Positions 1-12,213 are shown, counted from the first letter of the stretch. The stretch is 27,045 bases of DNA from Priapulus caudatus (GCF_000485595.1 NW_014578060.1:1-27045), one strand, 5' to 3'. Numbers and translations are program-made. The notes: a model not told the origin generated them from the letters alone.

Positions 1-425
1 GCGGCTGTCATCGCACATCGCTCATCCTATATCTACACACGATCTCATCCCATGCTCATGCTATAATCTACACACATCTCATCTCATCCTATAATCTACA
101 CACCATCTCATCATCGATACCTGTATTATTCTACAACGACACATCTCATCTCATCCTATAGTCTACACAACATCGGTCCATCTCATCCATATATTCTACA
201 CACATCTCAGTCTCAATCCTATATCTACACAGCCTCTGCCATCTCATCTCTATATCTATCGCTAACCACATCTGCCACTCTCAATTCCTATATCTACACA
301 CCATCTCCATCTCATCCTAATATCTAGACCCCCGCACCACGCACTCCCATCCTCTCCTATATCTAGCAAGCAAATTCATCTCATCTCAATCCTATAATCT
401 ACCCACAATATCATCTCACACCATC
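1..425. repeat. 27-bp satellite array 1 (partial)
   Basis: Degenerate tandem copies of a 27-bp unit made of two CATCT pentamers, CATCC, then TATATCTACACA. The array runs in from the left edge and stops where the composite block begins near 430. Copies carry many single-base insertions such as TATAATCTAC, which break the period. No gene is visible. Confidence 0.9.
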
Positions 426-719
426 TCATAGGCAGTGCTCGTCCGTGGAACATAAAGGCTGTAGCTGTGGGTGTACTGACGGGTCAGGAAGTTGTTTGTT
501 TCATCCGCTCAGTCACTTCGTGAAGCGCGTGTGTTGGCAGGCGGCCTCCGTCAGAGCGAGTAGGAGCAATCAATGAGTGTATGCACGCACTGCGAGCGTG
601 CTGTCGTCGTGAAGGCTGGGTGATCTACTTGTGCCGCACGCACGCCTGAAGCCCAGCAGCTGTGCTGGCAGCATCGAGGCAGAACCTCTAGCGCAAATTC
701 CTAGAGCTGCTCGTGTGTC

Positions 720-1070
720 TGTTTGCGTGCGTGCGTGCGTGCGTGCGTGGCGTGCGTGCGAGCTGCCTGTGAGCGTTAGTGGTCACCTCGTGCCTGTCGT
801 CGTGGGCGCGAGGGTGGTGTGCGCGCAGTGTGGTGTCGTGCGTGTGTGCGTCGCGCGTACGTGCGTGTGTGCGTGGGCAGCGTGTGTGTGCGTGCCGCGC
901 GGGTGTGTGTGTGTGCGTGCGTGCCGCGCGTCTGTGTGTGTGTGCAGTGCGCGTCGCGTGTGTGTGCGTGTGTGGTGCGCGTGCGTGCGTGTGGTCTGTG
1001 TGTGCGCGCGTACGTGTGCGTGTGTGTGTGTGCGCGTAGTACGTCGTGTGTGTGCGTGCAGCGACGTGTA
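720..1070. repeat. Alternating GTGC/GT tract 1
   Basis: About 350 bp of almost pure alternating purine-pyrimidine sequence built from GTGC, GTGT and GCGC steps, starting with an uninterrupted GTGC run near 725. It is flanked by the same head sequence as its copies at 3613-3960 and 10675-11270, and is followed by GTGTATAACTTCATGG. It would be expected to adopt Z-DNA under negative supercoiling. Confidence 0.9.
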
Positions 1071-1488
1071 TAACTTCATGGTTCAGCCAGCCCGCTACTC
1101 GTACGTAACAGCGAGATCGTCGAGGCAAAAGGAAGAGTAGACGAGTTTATTCTGCAAGTCGTTCTGTCAATCAGTAATCTCGAAAACTGCTGGGGGAATT
1201 ACTGTCGTTAAGGTTGTGGTTTCCTTCCTAGACTGATTGCAGATGTAGCTGACTGTCGTTCGGTAGACAATTATCGATGACTCGTGGAGTCAGTTTAGTT
1301 CTTAAAAGGCCGTGGCTACTCGTCCGGTCATATATTTCTTATGTGAGTGGACCAAACTATATTTTTTTCAGTAAAAAACAATAAACTATAAGTTATTACC
1401 ATAATATACCTTTAGGTATTTTATCCAAAAAATGTGTTTTTGTAACTTTTGAAGCAATAGTAAATCCAGTAAAATCAACGATTTGAAA

Positions 1489-1836
1489 GGGGCGTGGCCT
1501 AATCCTGACGTGGATTTGGGAATCTGTGCTGAGCTTTGTAATGGATGACCGGACGCGTAGCCACTGCGTTTTAAAAAATACAAATAGGATCACAAATAGG
1601 AAGACAATCTGAAATCGCGCCCCCTGTAATCAGACAAGAGAGCAGTAGGCAGCACCCTGACCGCAAGGCTTCATTGTAGAGGAGTGAATCTCTCTCATCC
1701 ACCTGATGAATTACACTGAATCATCGCACGTGACCATTGTCACGTGACGCCCCATTCTAGCTGTATGTGTGAAATACGCGCTATGTCTATAGAGGATATT
1801 TGTGGGTACAATTAGCTCTCATCTACCAATCAGCTG
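1489..1836. promoter_or_regulatory. Possible promoter/enhancer module: GC box, paired E-boxes, CCAAT box
   Basis: Seen in order: GGGGCGTGGCC at 1489-1499 (KLF/Sp-type GC box), CACGTG at 1727-1732, CACGTG at 1741-1746 (within GTCACGTGAC), and ACCAATCAGC at 1825-1834 (close to the NF-Y consensus), overlapping CAGCTG at 1831-1836. The two E-boxes start 14 bp apart. The counterpart at 11940-12085 keeps one CACGTG (11983-11988) and GCCAATCAGC (12073-12082). Site combinations like this are typical of animal promoters, but no transcription start can be read from sequence, so the function is inferred. Confidence 0.35.
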
Positions 1837-2032
1837 GAATGTTTCTAAATTATATTCGAATTCTAAATTTCGATCCGAAGGTGTTTTAATGTGATATCGT
1901 TGCAGGGCGTTGTGCCCACGCAGACATATTCACTCACAGCTGCAATAACAGAACATTAAAGTGACTGATGCAGCATTCAGTGTTTCCTTGCCTTTTGCTG
2001 GACTTTCTTGCCAGCGAGTCTTGAGTTAGACA

Positions 2033-2370
2033 CGCACGCGCACACACACACAACACACACACACACACAACCTCCGCATCCTACCTCATCTCCCCCCGCA
2101 CAGCATCCTTTCTCTCTCTAAAAAACATAATCCCATTGTCTATCCCGCTACCATCTCCACATTGTACGCACGCACACCACCAATATCAATTCCTCCCCCC
2201 AATCTTACCACACACACCACACAATCTATCTCCAAGCACACATCCCCCCCATCTCATAAATCATCAACTGCCCACCCCATCTTGGCTATAAACATCACAT
2301 CCCACCCCATCTCGCATAAACATCACCATCCCACCCCAGTCTCAATAAATCTCAATCCCATCTCATCTAT
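2033..2370. repeat. CA-rich junction and satellite 5' flank
   Basis: A CACGCACGCG run followed by CA repeats and a C-rich, G-poor transition (ACCTCCGCATCC, CATCCTTTCTCTCTC, CTACCATCTCCACATTG) that grades into the 27-bp satellite. The same transition follows the CACG run at 12224-12520, so it belongs to the repeated unit. Confidence 0.7.
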
Positions 2371-3310
2371 ATCTACAACATCTCATCTCATCTATATCCT
2401 ACACACATCCAGCTACTCATCCTATTCTACACACATTCTCATCTCATCCTATATCTACACACATCTGCATCTCATCTATATCTACACACATCTCATCTCA
2501 TCCTATATCTTACACACATCTCATCGCCATCCTATATCTACACGACACTCTGCATCTCATCCTATATTACACACATCTCATTCTCATCCTATAATCTACA
2601 CAGCGATCTCATCCATCTCATCCTATATTTACACACATCTCATCTCATCCTATATGCTACACACTCCCATCTCATCCTATATCTACACACATCCCATCTT
2701 CACTCGCTATATTCTAACACACATCTCATCCGATCTCATCCTATATCTACACACATCCCAATCTCATTCCTATATCTACACACATCTCATTCTCATCTCA
2801 TCCTTATTTATCTACACCAACATCCCATCTCATCCTATATCTACACACATACGCCCCATCCATCCTTATCTACACTTTCACCATATCGAATCTATCTCAT
2901 CCCATCTCATCGCTAAATATTACAACAATTCATCCCCATCTAATCCTATATCTACACACTATCTTTCATCTCATCCGTATATCTCCCATCTATTCATCCA
3001 TATCTCACATCTCATTCGCCATCTCATCGGCTATATCTACACACATCTCATCTGCATCCCTATACTTACACCAATCCCATCTCATCCTATTCTACACACA
3101 TCTCATCTCATGCCTATATCTACACACATCCCATCTCATCCGCTATATCTACACACATCTCTCTCAATCCTATAATCTACAACACATCTCATCTCATTCC
3201 TATATGCTTAACACACATCCATCTCATTCCTATATCTCTACACAATATCTCATCTCATCTCATCCTATATCTTACGCCCCCACATAATCATCCCATTCTT
3301 CACAACATCT
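2370..3310. repeat. 27-bp satellite array 2
   Basis: About 0.94 kb of the 27-bp unit. A 337-codon open frame covers 2162-3175, but it is an artefact: the unit length is divisible by three and the consensus has no stop in any forward frame, giving Ser/His/Ile/Tyr/Thr-only translations. No gene is called. Confidence 0.93.
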
Positions 3311-3985
3311 CATACGGCAATCTCAGTCCGTGAACATATAGGCGTAATGCTGGTGGGGTACTGACGCGGGTTCACGAGTTGTTTGTTTCATCGCTAGTCA
3401 CTCGTGGAAGCGCGTGTGTTGGCAGGCCGCCTCCGTCAGAGCGTAGGAGCATGCATGAGGTAATGCACGCACTGCCGAGCGTGCTGTCGTGTGCGGAAGG
3501 CGGAGCTGATCTATGTTTTAAGCCTGCACGCACAGACTGAAGGCCAGCAGCTGCTGGCTCGCAGGCATCGAGCAGAAACTAGCAGCGCTTCCTAGAAGCT
3601 GCTCGTCGTTGTCTGTTTGCGTGCGTGCGTGCGTTGCTGCGTGCGTGCGTGCGTGCCTGTGAGCTTAGTGGTCACCCTGCGTGCGCTGTGTGCGGTGGGC
3701 GCGGCGTGGTGCGCGCGTGTTGTGCTGCGTGCGTGTGTGCGTGCGCGCGTAACGTGCGTGTCTGTGCGTGGCGCGTGTGTGGGCGTGCGCGCCGTGTGTG
3801 TGTGTGTGTCGTGAGTGCGCGCGTGTGTGTGTGTGCGTGCGCGCGGCGTTGTGTGTTGCGATGTGTGTGTGCGCGCGTGCGTGCGTGTGTGGGTGTTGCG
3901 CGGTCACGTGTGTGTGTGTGTGTGTGCGCGTCGTGCGTGTGTGTGCTGTGCGCCGTACGTGTATAACTTCATGGTTCAGGTCCAG
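3310..3985. repeat. Composite block, copy 2 (truncated)
   Basis: The head (from about 3325) and GT-rich tract match copy 1. After the shared GTATAACTTCATGGTTCAG at about 3961-3979 the sequence leaves the repeat and enters single-copy DNA, so the 0.9 kb tail with the E-box/CCAAT module is absent here. The head contains one unit of the 58-bp repeat that is fourfold in copy 3. Confidence 0.85.
3613..3960. repeat. Alternating GTGC/GT tract 2
   Basis: About 350 bp of GTGC/GTGT/GCGC alternation inside composite block copy 2, structurally equivalent to the tract at 720-1070. Cys/Arg/Val-rich frames across it are low-complexity artefacts. Confidence 0.9.
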
Positions 3986-4779
3986 CCTTTTTTTTCAAAT
4001 AACCAGTAAATTCGTAAACGGGGTAAAAGCAAATAAACAGTATATCCGCCTGATGCACAGACGAGCCGCGTGACGTAACACGCACGTGTGCGCATGATCT
4101 CTCAGCTTCCTCGACCTACATCCGCCTCAGCTGAAGCCCTATTCAACATTGAGCCGCATCCACAACACATACGCAGCAGCGAGGAAGTGTAGTTGAACTT
4201 GTGCGCGTCTCACTGACTGAGGATTCCAATAGAATAATTACTCGGCTGCAGTGGTGGCGTGTTGTATAGCTGCTACTTCTGTGTCGTACTGTGGCTATAT
4301 TAACCGCTTGTAGAGTTACGGTGCGTCTAGCCCTCACGTATTAACAGCTTGTGGTAATCGCGCACGATGCCTCGTTGGGCATGGGACTCCTGTCTGATCT
4401 GGTAAAGCGGTCACTATATAGCCTATAGGCCAAATATAGCGGTCACTATATAGTCTATAGGCCGTATATAGCAGTCACTAGCAGGGTCGTGTTCTCACTA
4501 GATACCCCGTGTGTGAGGTGAGGTGTGCCTCTCGTGATCTAACCGCTGACAGGGACCTGGTCTGAGGTGCCTGTACTAACTACTCATCAGTGCGAAAAGA
4601 TCAACGCATTCCTCTTCTAGCTGCTAGCTGGCTGCTGACCTGTCCGGAGCGTAGTGTTAGAGTCGTCATCTAGCCGCTGACCCGTGCGTAGGGTGGCGCT
4701 TTGCCTGGGCGAGACGGGTCTCCGGTGCTGACTTACCGCTCGTGACACTGTCAGTCAACCCGACGCCTTTTGTTTTCAG
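3985..4779. other. Single-copy intronic DNA with a 32-bp tandem repeat
   Basis: Ordinary-composition DNA upstream of the exon at 4780. The only structure seen is a 32-bp repeat of about 2.4 copies at 4406-4481 (unit begins AGCGGTCACTATATAG and contains CTATAGGCC). No exon with convincing borders and an open frame was found. The 3' end is a splice acceptor, CTTTTGTTTTCAG, ending at 4779. Confidence 0.6.
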
Positions 4780-4911
4780 CACTGACGGTGTTATCACAGC
4801 CAGGGGGCGCCAGCAGCACCGACGGCTCGCAGAACGAGGAGCGTAAGAGATTTCGCAAGCGGCCGGATTCCGCAGACGCTAGCCATCTAACGAAGAGTCC
4901 CACATCGAAAG
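4780..4911 (+). CDS. SVIL: Supervillin-like gene, upstream internal exon
   Basis: The exon is bordered by a strong acceptor (TTTTGTTTTCAG, ending 4779) and a strong donor (AAAG then GTAAGC, at 4912). It is open in one frame for 43 complete codons, starting with two bases of a split codon and ending with one. That end phase is what the exon at 16901 needs, giving an Ala codon across the junction. The peptide is hydrophilic: Gly/Ser-rich at first, then a basic cluster (ERKRFRKRPDS, possibly nuclear-localisation-like), ending HLTKSPTSK. It has no motif I recognise; assignment to supervillin comes only from phase continuity with downstream exons. The open frame before and after it (4770-5075) is intronic. 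If translation started only at the internal ATG at 16963, this exon would be 5' UTR. Confidence 0.65.
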
Positions 4912-5096
4912 GTAAGCTCACACCTAAAAGCCGCCCTTCCGTCTCAAAGCTGTCCTTGCTATGTGTACATCTGCGTGTATCGCTGGCGGATACATCAAGG
5001 CCATGGCCCCCATCCCCTGTCGAGGAATCAATGTCAGAAAAACAAACTTCTGTGAAACAAATCTTTGAATATTAGGACAGGGCACACTCGCTACCC
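4912..5096 (+). other. 5' end of the ~12 kb satellite-bearing intron
   Basis: Single-copy sequence directly after the GTAAGC donor, before the intron passes into a CACG run and the satellite. The frame stays open to 5075 by chance. The intron extends to the acceptor at 16900, about 11.99 kb, most of it repeat. Confidence 0.6.
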
Positions 5097-5123
5097 ATGC
5101 ACGCACGCACGCACGCACGCACG
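5097..5123. repeat. (CACG)n microsatellite at satellite edge
   Basis: About six tandem CACG units immediately precede array 3. The same motif precedes array 4 (12224-12261), so the short tract marks the 5' border of the satellite. Confidence 0.9.
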
Positions 5124-8100
5124 TCTCTCATCCTATATCTACAACACATCTCATCCATACTCATCCTAATATCTACGACACATCATCATACCATGCCTAT
5201 ATTACACACATCTCAGATTCTCATCCTATATCGCTACGGCACATCTCATCTCATCCTACTATCTACACATCATCTCATCTCATCCTAATATCTACATGCA
5301 CTATCTCATCTCATCCTATATTCTACCACACATCCCATCTCATCCTATATCTACACACGAACTCATCGCCTCTCATCCTATAAGTCTACACACCATCTCA
5401 TCTCATCCCAATATCTATCACACCATCAATCCGATCTCAATCTCTATATCTACACATCACATCCTCATCCCATCTCATGCTATAGTCTAGCAACATCATC
5501 GTTCATCTCATCCTATATGCTACACATCACCTCATCTCACCTATATCTACACACACCCAGTCTCATCCCTATATACACCAGCATCTCATGACTCATCTAA
5601 ATCTAACACAAGCATCTCATTCTCCACTTCTCATCACTCTAATACTAACCAACACATCCACTATCCATATATCTACACACAAGTCCCATCTCATAGCCTA
5701 TATCTATCCACATCTCATCTCATCCTAGAATATCTACACACATCTCATCCTATACTCTATCCCATCCCTCATTCTCAATCCTAATCGTACACACATTCAT
5801 CTCATTCTCTATAATGCTAACACACATCTCATCCTATATCTAACACACAGTCCCGCTCCATTCATCCTAATCTACACCATACACATCTCATCTCATCCTA
5901 ATCCTACAGCACATCTCATCTTTCATCATCATTCCTATATCTACACACATTCACCATCTCATCGCTATATCTACAAACACATCTCATCTCATCCTATAAT
6001 CTACTCAACCATCTCATCTTCAGTCATATAGTCTATACACACATCTCATCTATCCGCCATCTTCGATCCATATCTACACACATCTCATTGCATCCTATAT
6101 TCTACACACATCTCATCTCATCCTACTTATAGTCTAACAGTAACACACATCTCATATCATCCTATATCTACACACATACTCACTCATCCCATCCTATATC
6201 TACACCATATCGTCCATCTCATCCTATACTAACTAAACACATACCCATTCTCAATCCTATATCTAGCACACATCTCATCTCATCCTATAATCTACAATCA
6301 GCATCATCCGCATCATCATCTTCCATCCTAGTATCTAGCACACATCTCATCTCCATCCTCATCTAATGATCTACCACACAGTCCCAATCTCAATCCTAAT
6401 ATCTACACACCATTCGGTCATCTCATGTCCTATCTACACACATCTCAGTCCCATCCATCTATATCACACACATCTCATCCTCATCCTATATTCTATCACA
6501 CATCTCATCATCATCCTATATCTTACACCGAACATGTCTCAATCTCCATGCCTATAATCTACACACAGCTCCATCCATCCTAATGATCTACACACACATT
6601 TCATCTCATCCTATAATCTCACACATCTCACCATCCCATCATCATCCTATACTCTACACACACTCATCATCTCATTCCTATATCTACACCACATATCTCA
6701 TCTCATCCTATAACTAGCACACATGCCACATCTCCATCCTATATCTTATCACAATCCATACTCATCCTAAATCTACACACATCTCACTCACAATCCTATA
6801 TCTACACAGACATCCTCATCCTGCATTTTATATCCTACAACACATCCCCACTCATCTAATATCATACACACATCTCATCTCATCCTATATCTAACACAAC
6901 ATCTCATCCCATCTCATCCTATATCTTACACACCCTACATCTCATCCCATCTCATCTATATCCCACACATATCCATCTCAATTCCTATATCTACACCACC
7001 ATCTCACCCCAAATCTCATCCTATATCTACACACATTTCATCTCATCCTATTATATCTACACACATCCCATCTCCATGCTCATCTCCTATATCTACCATA
7101 TATCTACAACACAGTACCAATCCATCCTATATCTACACACTCTCATCCCATCTCATCCTATATCTACACAGCACCACATCCAATATCCTATATCTAACAC
7201 GAGCATGACTCATCTCATCTCATATCTACCACACATCTCATCTCATCCTATAATCTACACACATCTCATCTCATCCTAATACTACACCATTTCATCTCAT
7301 CCTATATCTACACACATCTCACCCATCTATCACCTATGATCTACAACATCCCATCTCATCCATATCACATCACATTCAGCTCATCCCTCATATCTAACAC
7401 ACATTCTCATCCCATCTCATCCTATATCACACACATCTCATCTCAGTCTGCTATACTCACACACTCTCATCCCTCCTAATATCTACACAACATCTCATCC
7501 CATCTCATCCTATATCACACACATCTCATCTCATCGCTATACTCTAACATCACATCTCATCTCAATCCTATATCTACACACATCCATCTCATCCTATATC
7601 ACACAACATCTTCATCTCATCACTATTCTACACACAGTCTCATCTTCATCCTATATCTAACACACATCTCAATCCATCTATCCTATATCTACACACATCT
7701 CATCTCATCACATATATCTACACCATCCCATCCATCCTAGATCTAACAGCACATCTCATTCATCCATATTATCTACACAAGTCTTCATCCATCCTATATC
7801 ACACACAGTCTCATCTGCATCTATATCTACATCGCACATCTCGACCTCATCCTATAATCTACACATCATCACCATCTCATCATACACACACATCTCATGC
7901 TCACCTAATAATCACACACATATCATCTCATCCACATCTACACACATCATCCCATCCATCCTATATTCTACCACACATCTCATCCATCCTATATCTACAC
8001 ACATCCCAGCTCATCCTAATATCTACACACATTCCCATCTCATCCTATATCTAGCACACATCTCCTCAATCCTATATCTACAGCCACATCCCATCTCATC

Positions 8101-10205
8101 CATATTCATACACACATCTCATCTCATCCATATCTACACACATCCGCATCTCATCCTATATCTACACACATCTCATTCCGCATCTCATCCTATCATCGTA
8201 CACACATCTCTATCTCATGTCCTATACTACAACATCGTCCCATCTCATCCTATATCTAACAACACCATCTCATCTCCATCCTAATATCTACACACATCCC
8301 ATCTCATCCTATAATGACACACCATCCATCCATCCTATATCTACACACATCTCAAGCTCATACCTATTATCTACACACATAATCATCCTCATCCTATATC
8401 TACACACATCTCATCCCATCTCACCTATCTCTTACACACATCTCATCTCATCCTATATTCTAACACTCCATCTCCTCTATATCTACAAACACATCCCACT
8501 CATCCATATACTACACACATCTCAATCTCATCCTATGATCTACACACATCTCATCTCATCCTATATCGACACAACATCTCATTCCATCCTATATCTAAAC
8601 ACACATCTCATCTGCATCCTCGTAATCCCTACCTACACATCTCATCTCATCCTATATCTATCTACACCATCCATCTCATCCTATATCTAAGCACACAATC
8701 TCACTCATCTATATCTCCACACATCTCATCTCATCCATATCTACACCACATCTCCATCTCAATCCTATATCTACACACATCTCATTCTCATCCAATATCT
8801 AACCACATCCCACTCATCGTCATCCTATATCTACAAACATCTCATCCAATCCTATATCTACACACATCTCACGATCCATCCTATATCTATCACACAGGGG
8901 TCCCCATCTCATCTCATCCCTATACTACCACACTCTTCGTCTATCTCATCGCTGTATCTACACACATCTCATCTCATCCCTATATCTACACACACTCATC
9001 TCATCCTTACTAGCCACATCTCAATCTCAATCCTGTATCTACATACACAGTCTCATCTCATTCCTATATCAGCAGCACATCTCACTCATCCTAATCTACA
9101 CACATCTTCCATCTCATTCCTAATATCTACACATCATCTCATCTCATGCCTGTATCTACACACATCTCATCTCATCCAATCTACAACACATCTCATCCTA
9201 TTCTTCCCATCCTTATCTACAGCACATGCTCATCTCATCCTTAATGCTACAGCACATTCTCATCTCCATCCGATATCTACAAACATCCATCCTCAATCCA
9301 TCTATATCCTACACACATTCTCATCTCATCCTGTAATTACACGACATCTCATCTCATCCGTATATCTACACACAGTCCCATCTTCATCTTCATCCTATAT
9401 CTACACACCATCTCAATCTCATCCCTATATATAGCACACATCTCATCTCCATCCGTAGTATCACATCATTTGTTTCATTCATCATCTCATCATAATATCT
9501 ACTACACAGCCCTTCTCATCAGCCTTATAATCTCGAGCGCGCATTCACGACCTCTCATCTCCCTGTAATCTATCACAGCACCGATCCCCATCCTCCAGCT
9601 CCTATAGGCCTCTCACACCCACCGCCACGTCTCGCCATCCCTCCATCGGCTGCGATCGCGTCGATACCACACGCCCACATCCCATGCGGCATCCTATACT
9701 CTAGCACCAGTCTCATCGGTACATCCTAATGCTACAGCATAATCTCATCTCCATCCGTCATAGTCTACACACATCTCATCTCAATCCTATATCTACACAT
9801 CATCTCATCTCATCCTATATCTAACACACATCACCGATCCAATCGCCTCATCCTAATATCTACACACATCTCATCTTCATCTCTATCGCTATATCTACAC
9901 ACATCCGCATCTCATCTCATCCTAATCTACCAGCACATCTCATCTATCCTATATATACACGAGCATCATTTCAATCCTATACTACACACTACCTATCTCA
10001 TGCCTATATCTATCACAGATCCCTATCTCATCTCATCCTATATCTACAGGCACTATCTCATCTCATCCTGTATCTACAACACATCGTCAATCTCAATCCT
10101 ATTGCTAACACCACATCTCCATCTCATCATCCATCCGGATATTCTATCACACATCTCAATCTCATCCTATACTACACACATCTCATCTCATCCCACCTCA
10201 TCGCA
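5124..10205. repeat. 27-bp satellite array 3 (largest)
   Basis: About 5.1 kb of the 27-bp unit, the longest and noisiest array. Unit variants differ mainly in the number of CATCT/CATCC pentamers and by scattered one-base insertions. A divergent G-containing island lies at about 9530-9690. The array lies in the intron of the supervillin-like gene, so it would be transcribed as a nearly G-free RNA. No gene is present. Confidence 0.93.
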
Positions 10206-10383
10206 TCTCGCCCGTGGAAAATAAGGCGTACTGATGTGTTGTACTGACGGGGTATGAAGTTGTTGTTTCATGCCGCTATCTCTCGTCGAAGCGCGTGTGT
10301 TGGCAGGCAGGCCTCCCTGACGATCAGAGCGTAAGGCGAGCTGCCATGCGTGTAGCACGCACCACTGCGAGCCGTGCTGTCGT

Positions 10384-10615
10384 CGTGAAGGCTGGGTGAT
10401 CTATTGTTGCCTGGCACCACGGCCTGAAGCCAGCAGTGCGTCGTGAAGGCCTGGGTGATCTATTTTTGCCTGCACGCACCCGCCTGAACCAGCAGTCGTC
10501 GTGAGGCTGGGATGAATCTCTGTTTGCCTGCACGCACGCCTGGAAGCCAGCAAGTTCGTCGTGAAGGCTGTGATTATGTTTGCCTGCAGGACGCACGCGT
10601 GAAGCCAAGCCGCTT
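10384..10615. repeat. 58-60 bp tandem repeat, four units
   Basis: Four units, each beginning CGTGAAGG (or CGTGAGG) and ending near GAAGCCAGCAG, start at 10384, 10442, 10500 and 10560. The equivalent positions of block copies 1 and 2 hold a single unit, so this is a copy-specific expansion. Confidence 0.85.
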
Positions 10616-10674
10616 GTGGCTGCAGCGTCGAGCAAGAAACAAGCAGCGCATTCCTCTAGAGCTGTCGTTGTGTC

Positions 10675-11270
10675 TGTGTGGTGCTCGTGCGTGCGATGCG
10701 GTGCGGTGCGTGCGTGCGTGCATTTCGCGTCCGTTGCGTGCGTTGCGTGCGTGTGAGCTTTAGTGGTCACTGCGTGCCTGTGTGCGTGGCGCGCGTGCTG
10801 TGCGGTGCGTGTGTGAGTGTGTGGTGTGGCGTGCGCGCGTACGTGCGTGTGTGTGCGTGGGCGTGTGTGGTGCGGCCGCGCTGCAGTGTGTTGCGTGGGG
10901 TGCGTGCGCCGCGTACGTGCGTGTGTGTGCGCGTGCGTCGGCGGTGTGTTGTGTTGTTGCGTCGCCGTACGTCTGTGGTGTGGCGCGCCCGGTACGATGC
11001 GCAATGTGTGTGCGCGTGGCCGGTGCGTGTCGTGGTGGTGCTGCCGCGCGTGACGTGCGTGTGTGTGCGCGCGTGACGGGTGCGTAGGTTTGTGCGCGCT
11101 GCTGCACTGTGTGTGTGTATGCGCGCGTGGAAACGTGTGTGCTTGTGTGCTCGCGCTGCCGGTACTGTAGCGTGGTGTGTGACGCTGTTTGCGTGTCGTT
11201 GCGTGCTGTTGATGTGCGCGTGCGTTGCGGTGCCGTACTTGCGTGTGTGTGTGCGCTCGCGCGTGTTATA
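10675..11270. repeat. Alternating GTGC/GT tract 3
   Basis: About 600 bp of GTGC/GTGT/GCGC-dominated sequence, the longest of the three equivalent tracts, ending at GTTATAACTTCATGG. It is less pure than tracts 1 and 2. Confidence 0.88.
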
Positions 11271-11939
11271 ACTTCATGGGTTCAGCCAGCTCGTTACTCG
11301 TTACGGTAACAGCGAGATTCGAGGCAAAAGGAAGAGTAGACGCAGTTTAGTTCATCAAGTCGTTCTTGTCAATCCAGTAATGACGTCGAGGAATGCGGGA
11401 GGCAATTACTGGTCTGTTTTAAGGCGTGGTTCCTTCGCGGTAGACTTGCAGTTGGCAGATCTTGAAGGCTGATCTTGCGTTAGCCTAGAATTCTGCCGGC
11501 GTCGTGGAGTCAGTTTGAGTTTCTTAAAAGGCCGGGCTACTCGTCTCCGGTCATAAGTTTCTTTATGTGAGTGGGACCAATATAAGAATTAACGTATAAG
11601 TTTTACCATATATTACCTTTAGCTATTGTTGGTTTCCAAAAGGAAATGATTTTGTAATTTTTGTTCTGTTAACTTTTGAAGCAATAGTAAATCCAGTAAA
11701 TTAACGTTGGAAAGCGGGGCGTGCGCCTAATCGTAACGTTTATATGAAATGCTGTGCTGAGCTTTGAATGGGATGAGCGGAACGCGTAGCCCTGTGTGGT
11801 TTTAAAAATACAAATATATCCACGACATAGGAAGACAATCTGGAAATCGCGCTCTCCCTGTTAATCAGACAAAGCAGCAGTAGGCAGCACCCTGACCGCA
11901 GGGCTTCGTTGTAGAGGAGTGAAATCTATCTCTCACATC

Positions 11940-12085
11940 CACCTGATAATTACTTACACTGATCACGCAGGTGACCATTGCTCACGTGACGCCCCCATTT
12001 CTAGCTGTATTGTGAAAATACGCGCTATGGTCTAGGAGGATATTTGTGGGTTACAATAGCTCTGCCTATCTAGCCAATCAGCTGC
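11940..12085. promoter_or_regulatory. Second copy of the E-box/CCAAT module
   Basis: Counterpart of 1727-1836. CACGTG is kept at 11983-11988 and GCCAATCAGC at 12073-12082; the first E-box reads CAGGTG instead of CACGTG. Function is inferred only from site content and retention of two sites across diverged copies. Confidence 0.28.
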
Positions 12086-12213
12086 CAATGTTCTAAATTA
12101 TTCGCAGTTCTAATTTCGATCCGAAGGTGTTTTAATGTGATATCGGTTCAGGGCTCATGTGCCCACGCAGACAATTATTTACTCACTTGGCTGCAATAAA
12201 GCGAGGAACAGGG

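Larger units (their letters stand above)
430..2030. repeat. Composite block, copy 1 (full length)
   Basis: This is the longest ungapped copy of a block that recurs at 3310-3985 (head and GT tract only) and 10205-12213 (nearly complete). Its order is: a unique head (430-715) with GTCCGTGGAACATAAAGG and a TTGTTTGTTTCATC stretch; a GTGC/GT-rich tract (720-1070); then about 0.9 kb of ordinary-composition DNA (1075-2030) with GC-box, E-box and CCAAT-like sites. The last 80 bp (1949-2028) recur at 16715-16794. No open frame looks coding: frames over the GTGC tract give Cys/Val/Arg/Ala-only strings, and the short reverse frames at 1386-1593 have no recognisable protein content. Confidence 0.85.
10205..12213. 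repeat. Composite block, copy 3 (gapped)
   Basis: A near-complete third copy: head (10205-10670), GTGC/GT tract (10675-11270), then the tail with TTCATGGGTTCAGCCAGC, the GC-box/E-box/CCAAT region and ATCCGAAGGTGTTTTAATG, up to the run of Ns. Compared with copy 1 it shows many one-base insertions and small substitutions, an internal 58-bp expansion, and lacks the final 80 bp (1949-2028 in copy 1), which should fall at the gap. Confidence 0.85.

Noticed and set aside
631-1140. Cys/Val/Arg/Ala-rich forward frames and Thr/His/Ala-rich reverse frames over the GTGC tracts (also 3617-4073 and 10324-11309)
   Set aside because: Alternating GTGC/GT DNA gives low-complexity frames on both strands; there is no domain or conserved start, and the frames differ between block copies.
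2162-3175. 337-codon open frame, and similar frames in other satellite arrays (e.g. 13705-14277, 14274-15062, 12157-12768)
   Set aside because: They are translations of the 27-bp satellite, which is stop-free in every forward frame. The products are Ser/His/Ile/Tyr/Thr/Pro repeats that change frame with each indel.
4930-5075. Extension of the exon at 4780 past its donor to the stop at 5075
   Set aside because: AAAG/GTAAGC is a strong donor with an exact phase match to the exon at 16901; the extension has no family resemblance.
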